DNA of 64,000 nt from Dermatemys mawii. Taxonomy: Eukaryota > Chordata > Testudines > Dermatemydidae. Position numbers and translations under genes: made by a program. Each line of letters begins with the position of its first letter. Position 1 is the stretch's first letter. Below, in pieces: positions 13,085 to 25,100 of this stretch. Location of the stretch: NCBI GenBank assembly GCA_007922305.1, contig ML677335.1, forward strand, positions 17,392,679-17,456,678. The letters run 5' to 3'. Under the pieces are notes generated by a model. The model had not been told where the DNA came from, did no database searches, and worked only from the letters and a program-made list of their open reading frames with translations.

Positions 13085-13600
13085 ATCAAGTCTACAGTCT
13101 TATCTCTATTCCGGCTATTGCAACATGCTGTCTGACCTCCCTAACTCTTGTCTCACTTCCTTTAGGTCCATTCAAAATGCTGCTGTGAAAACAGTCTTCA
13201 TTCATTGCTTTGACTGTGCCCTACACCGTACATTGAACTCCCTCCACTGGATGCCCCTTCTACACCACATCAAACACACTATTGTTGATCCTCACCTTCA
13301 AGGCCCTTTGCAGCTCAGCTCCACTTTTCTATTTCAGGAAGTTTTACCCTGCCCCCTGGTCCACTCTCCCAGCTCCTTCAACAATGCTGCCTTCTGTCGC
13401 ACAGCTGTCCACCTTTCCCACAAACATGTTTGGCCTTTCTTCCCTGCTGCCCATTACATGAGTAACCCTCTGTAAATCAATTTGCTCAGCCATTATCCTA
13501 TCCTCCTCCAAATCTCTCCTCCCAAGATGAACCTTTACCGTGAAGTCTTTGATATCCTGCCTAATGCTAATGATTAGGCAGTTTGGTTGATAACTACCTA
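13085..13600 (+). mobile_element. L2-like LINE fragment
   Basis: Remnant of the same C-terminal region (CTATTCCGGCTATTGCAACA..., 'LDYCN'-type, then TCCACTGGATGCCCCTTCT, 'LHWMPL'). Interrupted frames. It lies in the intron between the detached lipase exons 4 and 5. Confidence 0.55.
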
Positions 13601-13852
13601 ATATTTTGAAAAAACCTTGAAGTCTGCAAAATTATGCAAATAGCAAATATACGTAATGTGATATTCCTGTTACTGTTACCCTCTGCTTTCCTTGACTCAT
13701 CTACCCACCTGTCATGCCTTTTCTTTGCTTAGCTAGTAAATTCTTTGAGGCAGGCACTGTCTTTTACTATGTCTGCACCCAGGACAATGGGGCCCTGATC
13801 CTGACACAGGTTCACAGGGCACTACAATAACAGAAATAAATAGTAATAATAC

Positions 13853-14042
13853 CTGAAAGCCCAGTGTTTCTCTTGGCTCATTGAAAGGGTCACGTCTTCT
13901 AGATGACATTGTTCCTCTACTGTCAAAACATCATAGGTAGCATCTGCTAGAATGAAGCCCAGATTGTTTGTGGCCAGATTAATGATCCAACTGGTACCAT
14001 CTGTAAGCAAACAATGCTGCAGAAAGACAACAGGCTTGGTAC
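13853..14042 (-). pseudogene. Detached lipase remnant, exon 4
   Basis: Reads [17 protein letters not shown] and [12 protein letters not shown], then diverges through the catalytic loop, and ends QEKHWAF before GTATTA. The reading frame is open overall, but key residues are lost. Confidence 0.85.
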
Positions 14043-14660
14043 CTGAGAGAGAACTGCATTTAATACATATAACAAAAACAAATATTTTGTGACACTGGTA
14101 CCAAAGTGACACCCATACAGTTAGACACTGTATGTCCCAGACTTCCAGTCTAGCATCAAGTGCTAAAAGTAATGAATTTGTATTGACGGTAACCATGTAT
14201 TGGTAACTGAGTTTTCAGGACCTAAAAATAACTTTTCTTCCTCATCTCTTGTGTTAGTGTCTGTAATATGCTAAGTTACAAATGTTTGTAAAATAACATT
14301 ACTGGAATGCTCTAAGCTCTCTATTTTGAAAGTTACCCCCAAAAAAAAAATTTACCGTGTGTGTGGCTGAATACAAACCAGTATTCCTCCTACTGCATTT
14401 GACATTTCTAAGGTTAAGATGCAAATTATAAATACATTGAGAGATGTACATCAATTTACAAGTGTCCTGCCAAACGGAGGCATTGAGGGCCAGATGTTCA
14501 GCTCATGTAGTTAGTAAGTAGTGGCAAACAATCATCTGACAACAGAGAGTTTTACAGAAAGGCATGAATGACCTGGCACATAGACATGGAGTAACAACTG
14601 ATCACCAATCTCAGATAATTTCTAGGAGCTCCTGTGCCCATTTCACTGACAAATGCCTAC

Positions 14661-15137
14661 TGTGGCAAAGTACCCACTCTGTCTCACCAAGCTCAAGTCC
14701 TTTATGCCTTGAAGAGACTGGTTTGGGCAAGGCAGACCTCCTAGAATGCCCAAAGGCAAGCTCTTGCTTCTCTTAATCAGTCCTTTGGCTGGTTTTTCTC
14801 CCCTTCTGGTCAGGAAATGCTGCCTCCCTTCTTGGAGAGGCTCCCTGTCCTGCTGCACCCAGCCTACTGGCAGCCTCATTCCTTCTCCTTCTCCTTTTTT
14901 TTTTTCTTTCTTTCTCTCTCACCCCCTCCTTCCTCCCAGGGGAAGGTTTAAGAAGGTCTCTGACAGCCCTTAATTGGCATCAGCTGATCTTGATTAGGTC
15001 TCTGACAACCTCTAGTCAGCTGAACCCAATTAACTTGTGGTTACCTTTCTTCATTTGGTAAGGAGAGGGCCTTTTAACCTCCTGGGACTGCTTACCACCC
15101 CCACCCCCCGGTACCTGTCTGTTCTGGGTTTACCACA
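14661..15137. mobile_element. Solo-LTR-like element with CTAC target duplication
   Basis: Begins TGTGGCAAAG and ends TTTACCACA, flanked by CTAC at 14657-14660 and 15138-15141. Contains a long C/T-rich tract (14880-14940). It lies between the two decayed lipase blocks, where exons 9 and 10 of the duplicate would be expected. Confidence 0.65.
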
Positions 15138-15832
15138 CTACACACAGAGTGCAAACCTGACTGCATTGTAGACAATGGTAAAATTCCCACGGACTTCAGT
15201 GAGGCCATAATTCTACCCACAGAGTCAAGCTTGTTCTCATTTCACGGACATACACCCACGAAGAGTGCCCAGTTTGTTGTATCTTGGAAGAATGGGTTTA
15301 AACACACAAAATGCCTTCAAGAAAATTTCTTTGTGATCTTATTAGAACTGAAGTGGCCATTAGCCCACTGCGATACTGTCCTTTGGGGGCTAGGTAGTGT
15401 CATGGTTAGTGCACTTGTGGCATGTCTTCTGTACCATTCCTTTATAGAGTCAAAAAAGGATATTTTGTTGATTATATTTCCATGTACCCTGGGTGGGGAC
15501 TGGTACTGAATACCAACTTGCCAGCTAATTTGTACATTGTGCAGGGAAAAAAGGAAACTAGCAGTGCTGCCCTATGAGGTTGCTCTGTATTTAGCTATGT
15601 TCATGCCTCTGCCAAGTTCTCTGCTTGCAGAATATACTAAGCCAGTATAGACACCAATATGATTAAGGGAGGCTTAGTTTTTTCAATGTGGCAATGCCAT
15701 GATTGATAAATTGTTGGCACTGAGAATAAATTATGACAATAGAATAGGAGACTGGCCCTGAATCAATTTTCAATCACCACATACAATTGTTACATAATGA
15801 TTGCAGGGCACTTTATATTTCACAAGTTCTAT

Positions 15833-15904
15833 CTGTTTCCAGTGAACTATGTTTTGTATAGAGGTTCCAGATGGGACATGTGTTATATACACACATATTT
15901 GTCT
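15833..15904 (-). pseudogene. Lipase duplicate, exon 8 with lost donor
   Basis: 72 bp, aligns to 23850-23921 (VPSGTSIQNIVHWKQ). The donor dinucleotide is AT instead of GT. Confidence 0.82.
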
Positions 15905-16041
15905 CTGAAAGGAAACATTTCATAACAGGTTTCATCTCACAAAACGGATCTATTTATTTGTCACAAATCAATGCAGGCAATTTCAAGGATAAATCTGTAT
16001 TGCAGAAAATATCTGAGGAAGAACTGTAGATTTAGACATAC

Positions 16042-16189
16042 TATATGTAAGTTCTTCGCATTAAATCCACACAGCTCAAACACGAGAGTTGCCACGAAAC
16101 TCTGATAACATACCCTGCCTGCAAAATTCAGCAGCAAACAAGGCAGAAAAAAAATTCTGTTGTATTAATTGTTTTGCGACAACTACAGT
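16042..16189 (-). pseudogene. Lipase duplicate, broken exon 7
   Basis: The middle (AAEFCRQGMLSEF) and the end still align to 24097-24243, but the first third is unrecognisable and a 1-bp insertion gives a frameshift with TGA. Confidence 0.8.
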
Positions 16190-16504
16190 CTGTAAAATTA
16201 CACAGATTCATATTTAATAAAATTACACATACTGGAGATAAACCTGCCCTTCCCTCTATCTTCCAATCAAAGAATGTCTCCTACAGTTTAGTCAAGTTCT
16301 GTGTTCAATACACATTTAAATAACTCAGGTGATTAGGAAGTGGAAGACTATTTGCCATTCCAATTGTCCTCACAGTTAAGAATTTTTCCTCCAGATTTTC
16401 TAATCCTTAATTATTTCTTTCTACTTACACATCTTGGATAGACCTAAGTAATTCCTCTCCCTCCTTGGTATTTACAACCTCAGATACATCTAAACTACCA
16501 CCTA

Positions 16505-16960
16505 TCCCTCTGTCTTCTGGCCAAGCTACAGGAACATAGGCATTACTATATCAGATCAGACCACTGGTTCAACCAGTACAATTACTGGTCTCTGCAGTAC
16601 CCTATATTTCAGAGGGAAATACTAGAATTCTTATAAGAGAGAATCATGGAACAACATGCCAGGATGGAACAACACGCTTGAATCATAGAACATGCTGAAG
16701 CAATAAGGTAAAAATCCCTTGTTTTGTACCTTACCTAGAATAGCTGGATGTGCTCACTAATCATATAAATGCCTAATCCTCCTTTGAACCCTGCTAAGCT
16801 TTTTCCTTGTAGAGTTTTATATTTGTTGCCCTTCAGTTTTACTGAATTCTACCCTTTTCTTGTATTAGGAGAAGTAAGTGGCAATGCTTTGTTACTAGTG
16901 CAACACCATTTTCTATTTTATAAACCTCTAGTGTCTCCTTTTATTCATATACTCTGTATT
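16505..16960. repeat. Old interspersed repeat in the decayed lipase, shared with the intact gene
   Basis: CR1-tail-like text (CAGATCAGACCACTGGTTCA) followed by GTTGCCCTTCAGTTTTACTG. The orthologous position in the intact gene (about 25210-25680) has the same sequence. Confidence 0.5.
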
Positions 16961-17258
16961 CTATAGTCCAACATTTTTTCATTCCCCCATGACACTGAAG
17001 TCTGTCCATCCCTTTAATTGGTTTCCTAATTCTGCTATAACATACTTTATGGGTAAATTCTGGCATAGTAAAAACAGATTATTGATTAAGGTACGTGACT
17101 AGCTTTAACTTTTGTACAAATTGCACAGTAAAGTCTCTGGAAATTCTAGTATGTCTCACTTCATTTTAACTGTTCTGTCCAAAATGGTTTTAGAATCCTC
17201 ATCAAAAAGTCCAACTAACTTTGATTAACAGATCTCCTGTCTAAAAAAATCACATTAC

Positions 17259-17395
17259 CTTGATCACTGTATCAGGAAATAGCGCAAGCTTTGTCAACAG
17301 GCTTTGGGCATATTTAAGTGTGGCTACAGGAGTTAAGGCAAAATACATTTTGATTCTTTGAGCCAGCTGGGGCATGGTTGAAAATGCAATGAAAG
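17259..17395 (-). pseudogene. Lipase duplicate, exon 6 (open)
   Basis: 137 bp, same length as the intact copy, open, reads [20 protein letters not shown] then TPVATLKYAQS. It directly follows exon 3 in transcription order because exons 4 and 5 are missing here. Confidence 0.85.
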
Positions 17396-18393
17396 CTGAA
17401 AATGAAGAAAGAGGCATGCCAGTTGCTATTGCAAGGAGTTCAAGCACAATGTTTAGATTTTGTGAAAACTATTTTACAAACTGTAAGAAGAACAGAAATA
17501 TTGAGAATTTTTAAAGGTTCAACTGAAAACATAGGCTGTTTATAATGTAAACATTCCCTAGCTGCATAAGCAGTCCACGCACTGCAAAACCTTCCACTGA
17601 AAGTATGAGGATGAGATGACCACACTCTTTCTGAAACTTTCTTTCAGTTGAAAGTAACTTGAAAGCCTTTGCCTTGCTTAATAAAATATTGCTTTGGAAC
17701 AAAGTTTTGCTGGCTTGTAAATAAATAGTGTCCTGTGTGCACTTCAGGTTTTCCTTAAAGTGTGATTATAGTCAGAAAAACAACTATCAGAATGGCACCT
17801 CTTAGTCGGATGTCCTTCCTTGGTATTGCCAGGCCCAGATTTACTTATTTGAGCAAAAGAAACAAGATGTATTAGCACTACAGAAACCACATAACTATGG
17901 TGACACTGAGTGGGCTCCTACTCTGGTTCGTGCATCAAAGAATTGTTAACTGAATTTCTACGAGCGGGTCCACCCTAGAATATAAGGGTTTATTTTACTA
18001 CATGGCAGCTACTATGCAATTCTAAACCCAGAGAAGACAGGGCAATGGTATTTTAAAATGTAATCTGCTGGTGGACATGTTAGTTCACATGTCTTAACAA
18101 TACACTCTCTTTCTAGTGTGGACAAGCCCAAGAGCACAATCTTCATAGTGCACACCTTAATTTCACCTTAACCACACACTCCGGTTGGATCAGTGTTGTT
18201 TATAATGGTGTTGTGCAAGTCAAAGAACAGAACATGACTTTCAAATGACACAGCTATCAGAACATGATATTGCCCTAAAAAGTTCGCATCTGATATCCCC
18301 TGTATGTATTGCTGGAATCTAGGTCATATTTAAGACAGGAAGGAATTTAAGGTTACAACAAATTTCCTATTTAATACAGGACATACATTTTAC

Positions 18394-18511
18394 CTGTGTT
18401 TTCAGCATTTTCTTTCCCATGAGCAATTCTGTTAGCACTGAGGATATGGCCACCTGCTGTCACATCATCATGTTCCTCACTGGGGTATCCTCTGTATTGA
18501 ATTATTGCACT
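18394..18511 (-). pseudogene. Lipase duplicate, exon 3 (open)
   Basis: 118 bp, open, reads GYPSEEHDDV then GGHILSANRIAHG. Splice sites are present (AAG acceptor, GTAAAA donor). Several family positions are changed (DGY to GGH, RIP to RIA). Confidence 0.83.
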
Positions 18512-18778
18512 CTTAAGGAAGAAAAAAAAATGAAAGGCTTTGGTCTCAGACTGCCAACAGGTTTTCAGTTTTCCAAGGCTATCCTAGGCCATGTATTTTC
18601 TATTAGTGGGTTTTACTGAAAGTAGTTTCTGGTGGGATTATTTTCAAGGAATCTGAACTGTGGGGCATTATCTATTAGAGCCTCTGTCAGTTTATTCCCA
18701 CAAAATAAGGTGAATTAATTCTGTATATTTCATTGTTTCTCAGAGATCCCTCCCAACTCTCTTTAATACATTACTTAC

Positions 18779-18882
18779 AATATTCATACACATTTCGGGA
18801 TTGTCATTTGACATGCTGTTAGAGAGTCCTTACACTAAAACAATTCCATGGATCAAACATGTTAAGTTACAGAATGCCGCAT
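18779..18882 (-). pseudogene. Lipase duplicate, broken exon 2
   Basis: Aligns to 34537-34641. One base is missing near the start, so the ATG frame reads MRHSVT then stop. Donor GTAAGT is kept. Confidence 0.85.
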
Positions 18883-21800
18883 CTTGGGTCAGCCTAGAAT
18901 AATACATGTTTCTTATTAGTGCTATCTGAATCATGCTTAACTCTTCCAAGCAGAATGTGTCCTCATCAGTTATGGCCAAGTAGCTTAATGTTTCATATAG
19001 TCTGCCTAAGAAATCAAGATATATTGAGCCTGCAAAACTCAAGAACTATGCTACATATTCCTGAGCACTGAGTTGTCTATTAACACATAACTTTTATAAG
19101 CTGAACTGAGTAGTGTTTTCCTGTTGCTTATTTTACTGGTCATCATATACTATGTTGGGCACAAAATATTCAGTCCGGGCTATGTGAAGCTCTAGGCTGC
19201 ACTGATTATGCTGTATTTGGTCTCAGTCCTGTAAAACAGCATCACTACACACAGTGATGGAGATTCAGATGTGGTGTAAAGAGCCATAATTACTTTATAT
19301 TTTAATATCCTGTGCATTGCAGATACTAGAGATGAGACTGAGATGTGAAGTTCAGATTCAAAATTAATCAAATAAACAAAATTAATGGCGCAACCCATTA
19401 AGGAAATAGGAGTTAGGTGCAAAGCTTCAATCAATTTTTCTGGAGTAAGAAAGAAAAACATTTTCCATTCCCTTCTAATTAAGCCAATGCCTTCAGCAAA
19501 GCAGAAAATAACCAGCAATGCAATTTAGAAAGACAGTTCTCCACTGTAATCTCTTCTGTATTGTCCTTTCCATCTTTCGCCTCTTCTTTCTGGGGAGCAA
19601 CTTGTCTCTCCAGCAGTTCTTTGTAAATTATCCACATTTTCTTAGGAATCAAATCATTTATCTGCCTTTTCTGGAGCATTAACTAATCTAGCTTTGTCAC
19701 TGATTAGGATCTTTTTTGGCTGGACACACTAGTGCAAAAAAACGTGAATCCTTTCTCCTGGAGATGTTTGTTTACATTAACAAACTAGAATGTCTAGCAT
19801 TGAGACTCTGTTTCTATATCTGTAGTTGTAAGTTGTTTACCTTGAAATATTCTTACCAAATACAGTCCAAGTCTCTAGCAAGCCTCAGATCTTCTGGATG
19901 CTGCAGACAAAAGCTCTCTTAAGTACAGGGGTCATGCTCTCAACAGGGTTTGAAGTGCAAACTGCAGTGTGCCCTATTCTCTAAATCAAATCCTGTATCT
20001 TCTGTTGCAATAACATGCAAGTCAGAAGGAAGACAACATGCTGTTCTCCTGACTCCCTTTTAAGGATTTCAGTCATTCCTTCATTTGATTCAAGTTAGAT
20101 CAGTCAGTGGGCAGGCTTTCTTATCTTACACCAGTGGGCAGTATTGCAAATTCATTGTGCACTTTCATGATCCTTCAGGCTACCCATTCTCTGCTCCCCT
20201 TCAGTGAGTATCTCTTTAAAACTACCTATGATAGTCTAAAGGATTTGAGGGTGGCTCGTAAAGCTATGACCTGTTCAAAGAGATTTATCATAATCACTTG
20301 GTACTCTTTGAAAAATGTGTTTTCAACTCCCACCCCCTATCTCTTCTATGCATTATTAGCTACAGAGTTTGCCAGCAACACACACTGGAAACTAACTTAA
20401 AATTAAAAAATAAATATTCCAGCCATCCTTTAGATGCTTTTGATATTGAAGAGTTTTTTCTATTTAGAGTATTTTCTACTCTGAGACTTCATGTAAGCAG
20501 TAGTAACCAATATATAACTAAGACTGAAATGTAGTTTCTAACGCTTGCTAACTCTCAGACACATTTGTTTTGTGCTAGAATTTGTTTTAGAATTCAGAAA
20601 CACCATTTTTGTTCTCTATATATGTACATGGCAATGGGAGGAGAGAAATGCTCCCAGACTACTACGTGTGTTTTAAAAGGTGGACACAGTTTTGTTCACA
20701 TTTAGCAGGTCTCTTAGGCTTTAAGCAGCAAGATTTAAGACACTTATATCTTTAAAACTACTGAATAAGTTTTTGGCTAATGAGAACCAGGATGCAGAGT
20801 CTCAAGTAGTTCACAGTTTAAACAATAATGAGCAGGATTCTCCTTTTGATTCTGCAGTCTGTTTTGGGTGGTGTGATAAAGTAAAAGAAATGCAAGTCTT
20901 TGAATTAAGTTTCTGGCAAAAAATTAATATTGATTCAATGTTAATATCAGCTACATGTTAATAGTGTGTCTTTTCTCTTTGAATTGAGTATTAGATATTA
21001 GAACCATCACATTAGCTTGCTATTTATCATTCAAGATGGTTCTATCAGATTCTTCCTTTTTGACCCTCTATGAAACAAAAGAATACATTTCAGAATTTGA
21101 ACTTTTAAAGAACGTTACTTTTATTGAATTCAAATGCACTGTAACTAGATACAACAGATTACAATTATAGAAATTTATTTTTAGTTAGTGGCACACATCA
21201 GCTCAGACATAGATAGCACAATCGCCTTATAATAGCCTTTTTCCCCTACAATAAAAAGACATGCCTATTGGATCTCTTCATGGTCTGAATTGATAATCAC
21301 TGAGATTAGTGCAGACTGACTTTTGGTCATGTGACAGAAGTATTGACACTGACCCTAGGTGGATGACTAGGACCATGAAATAAAGTCTAGACCAGATCTT
21401 CAGCTGAATTAAAATCAGTGTAGTTGCAGTGACATCAAAGGAATTACATATTTAAAAGTAAGTAACAGCTTGGGTGCTTTTCTGAATGTGGGCGTTGTGA
21501 TTGCATATCTAGTCTAGCCACATGTATCAGTTTTGCTCCATGCATTCAACTCACCTAATAGACAAGGTCATCCAGACACCGGCTAAGAAAAATCAGCTTG
21601 GAAGCAGATCTACCCTCCTATCCGTGATGTATTTAAATTTACAACACACACTTCAGAAAGCAGAACTTGTGTGTGGTGCTTTAAAAATGTACATTGCTAG
21701 TTTAATTACTTTCTTTAGATAAGTATGTGTTGCTGCCCTAATATTTAACATCATTAAAGAGAATCTTATTAAAGTAAATATAGTGAAAATAGGCCATTAT

Positions 21801-21890
21801 GTGCAAATCATTTTCTCATTCACTAAAAATCAAGAAAAACAAATATGAACAGAAATTAATCAAATTCTTGATTTTACAGCCACATTATTT

Positions 21891-22124
21891 TCATGGATTT
21901 TTCCTCATCAAGTCGAGGATTTCATTATACATGCGCTTAGGTGCATCGAGGCCCCAGATGAAATCCAGATGGTTCCAGTCAGGAATTGCCTTGTGGTAAA
22001 CCAGATTAGTGACTTGTTGGAGCAAAAGGGCAACATCCCTAGGATCAGCAAGCAAGTCATTTCCAGCACTCCACATTGCAGTTGGGACTTGCATGTGCTT
22101 CACATTATATAAGGGAGGAGTATC
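21891..22124 (-). CDS. LIPM-like: LIPM-like gene, terminal coding exon (catalytic Asp and His)
   Basis: 234 bp, residues 320-396 plus stop. Contains Asp342 in [11 protein letters not shown] and His371 in [14 protein letters not shown], completing the triad. The 3'UTR continues to lower coordinates. A possible AATAAA (plus-strand TTTATT at 21120-21125) lies about 770 bp past the stop; the true poly(A) site is uncertain. Confidence 0.93.
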   Translation of the reverse strand, partial: DTPPLYNVKHMQVPTAMWSAGNDLLADPRDVALLLQQVTNLVYHKAIPDWNHLDFIWGLDAPKRMYNEILDLMRKNP

Positions 22125-25100
22125 CTTTAAAAAAGGGGTTTTATAAAAGAAAAAACGTTTAATGTCACTAGAGGATTATTTAAAAGAAAGAACAACTTTA
22201 TAATGATTTATTGTAGTTCTGAAAAGGAGAGCACTGAGGACAAGGAGTTGTGAATCAGAAGTTCTGAATTTCCTGACAGTTTGCATTTGAATTTTCAACC
22301 AGGAAACTCATTGCATTGTTTTTAGAATGAAGTTTTCCTAATTTCTTTAAAGAAACAGTAACAGAACAGAAATATTTGTTTTATATGCAAGGTTAGACAT
22401 TCCAACTGGACGAAAAGACCAACTGACTGATTCTCTTTTGAGATAAATTTTGAATTTGGTTCCTAACCTTTTCTCTCTCTCCCCCTTCCCTTTTTTTAAA
22501 AAAACAAGAGAAAGACAAATATTTCCCCATTTGGAGAGGTTTACCTGATTATAGTGCAAACGGTTCAACAGGATTCCCCAGTCATAAGCTTTAAGTTTAC
22601 CAGTTGTAATTGCCTAAAGTAAAAGATTAAAATCAAATTTATATATATTTTAGTAAACATAACTGTGATCATTGTGAGGAAAAGATAGGTTCATTACTTC
22701 ATACATTTGCAGATTTTTCACGTGTAGAGGCTAATAACTGAATTTCATCCCCACTGCCTTAAAAACCTGAGGCGGTAAAATACAGGCAGACAGCAGTTGA
22801 AGGAAAACTGCATTATCATACGTACCCTGAGGTAACTGGAATTCATGTAGCAGAGCAAGTCTGATGCTTCTAAACAGATATATGACCACAAGTGGAAAGT
22901 ATTAAAATATGTGGTTACACCATGTTTACCCTGCGATACCTATCCATCTATAATTTAATAGCATGACAGAAAAAAAAATGGATATTTAGTTTACTGCATT
23001 CCCATGTATTCTGGGCGTGGGTTGGCAGTCTATATCAATTTGCAAGATAATTAACATCTTACTCAAGGAAAAAAAAACCCTAAGCCTTTGTCTACACCAG
23101 TGGTCTTCAAACTGGGGTGCGCGCACCCTAGGGGGTGCACGAGACCCCGGTGCCGCCGCCAAGCCAGCCCGGGAAACGTCCAAACTCCTGGGCGGTCTAT
23201 TTTTGTCCCACCGAAATGCCTCCGCGGAAAGCGGAAGCTTCCGCTTTCTGCGGTGGCATTTCGGTGGAGCTACCCCCTGGGCGGCTGCCAGACTTTTCCC
23301 TCTGGTCTTTTCCCTGGTCTACACTACCGTGGTAGGTCGACCTAAATTACGCTACTCCAGTTACATGAATAATGTAACTGGAGTCGACGTAGCTTAGGTT
23401 GACTTATTGCAGACACTCTCCCATTGACTTACCTTACTCTTCTCATTCTGGTGGAATACCGAGTTGACCAGAGAGTGGTCTGCTGTTGATTTAGTGGGTC
23501 TTCACCAGACCCGCTAAATTGACCCCCCGCTGCATCAATCACAGCAGTGTCGATCTCTGGTAAGTGTAGACTTGGCCTTAATAGCATGGTTGCCCTATAA
23601 GATTTCCAGGCATTTATAGTGTTTTCATGACACCGCCAAGGGTCTGTTTTGCAAAATATACTAGGCTAGGCTATTAAGGTAGAATTAATTTTTTCAATGA
23701 GGCAATGTCATCTGGATTGATAATTTATTCTGAATGACAACATTTCCTGATAGAATAATATGGGAGACTGGCCATAAATCAATTTTCTAATACCATGTAT
23801 AACTATTACATAAATGATTGAAGGGCTCTTTATGTTTCAGAAATTCTACCTGTTTCCAATGAATCATATTTTGTACAGAAGTTCCTGCTGGGGCATGTGC
23901 TGTATACACATGTACTCGGCTCTGAAAAGAAACATTTAAATTTAACAAAAAGTTTCATTCAGAAAGTGGCTCCATTTATTTATTTATAACAAATCAATGC
24001 AGACAATTTCAAGGATAAATCGGTCTTTCAAAAAATTAAATAATAATAATAATAATAATAATACCACCTGAGGAACGACTGTAGATTTATACATACCATA
24101 TTTAAGTTCTTCTCATTAAATCCACACAGTACAAACAGGATATTACCACAAATCTCTGATAATATCTCCTGGCTGCAAAATTCAGCAGCGATCACCTCAC
24201 CAAAATAAGTGTGGGGTAAGAAATCTTTATTTCCAAATAAAAGCTGTAAAATTACAAAAAAAATTATATTTATTACAATTATAGATATTGCCGATGAAAT
24301 CTTCCCTTCCCTCTATTAATGTCAGAAGTCAGAACGTTTCCTATCTTACATCTATGTTCAATGTACTGTGACAAAGCTCCAAGTCTGTCCTTGTGGGTCC
24401 TGCGCTTCCTGGCAGATTTAGGGGCCTCAGAAACTCATCTAGGCCCCAGAGTGACCTCCCTTTCTCAGTATAATTGGCAAGAGTCACCACCTAGTGAGTT
24501 ACCTTCATCACAGGCCAGTATGGAAGATGGAAAAGGGGGAAGCCCGGACCCGCCCTCTACTCCGGACTCCAGCCCAGGGACCCTAATAGTATCAGCTAAG
24601 ATGGCTGACCTTTTAGGCACAAAACACAATACAATTCCCTGGGCTACTTCCCCACAGCAGTCCCTGCTTCTTCAAACTCCACTTCACCCTTACCTCAGGG
24701 CCTCCTTCCTTCAGTATGATACGTTGTCCAACACTCAGTCTCACCAACAGCATAACTTCCTTCCACAGCTCCTGACACCCACACCCACCTGACTAACTGG
24801 GAGGTTTTTATCTGGTTTCAGCCAGTCCCTGATTGGCTTCAGGTGTCCCAATTAGGCTAGCTGTTTCTACTCCTTTCTAGAAGGTTCTTAATTGGCCCCA
24901 GGTGTCTTGATTGGTCTGGAGTAGCCTTTGTTTGGCTATCCAGGGAACAAGGACCTGCACATCCTAAGGCTGATATACCTGCCTTCCAGCACTCTCCTAT
25001 ACCCTTCTGGTCTGACTCCGTCACAGTACATTTAAATAACTCAGTTGAGGGTGGTTCCACCACTTAGAAGACAACTCCCTATTCCAAAAGCCTCACTGTT

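Larger units (their letters stand above)
12154..14042 (-). pseudogene. Detached lipase remnant, exons 4 and 5 only
   Basis: Exon 4 copy 14042-13853 (190 bp, 9 bp short) and exon 5 copy 12262-12154 (109 bp, 1 bp short), same strand as the other lipases. In exon 4 the oxyanion HG has become HC and the [11 protein letters not shown] loop is replaced by unrelated residues. In exon 5 a 1-bp deletion frameshifts exactly in the GHSQG nucleophile elbow. It may be the displaced exon 4-5 part of the neighbouring duplicate, or what is left of yet another gene copy. An L2-like LINE fragment lies in its intron. Confidence 0.85.
15833..18882 (-). pseudogene. Decayed acid lipase duplicate, exons 2, 3, 6, 7, 8 only
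   Basis: Tandem duplicate of the gene at 21891-34641: its introns also align (15.4-18.3 kb with about 22.9-27.1 kb). Exons left: 18882-18779, 18511-18394, 17395-17259, 16189-16042, 15904-15833. Damage: exon 2 has a 1-bp deletion and a stop at codon 7; exon 7 is 148 bp instead of 147, with a divergent start and an in-frame TGA; exon 8 has lost its donor GT. Exons 4 and 5 are absent between exons 3 and 6. Exons 9 and 10 were not recognised; a solo LTR lies where they would be expected. Exons 3 and 6 are still open. No functional product is expected. Confidence 0.88.

Noticed and set aside
23017..23397. 126-codon plus-strand open frame in the lipase intron
   Set aside because: Lies in the nested GC-rich repeat inserted in intron 8.
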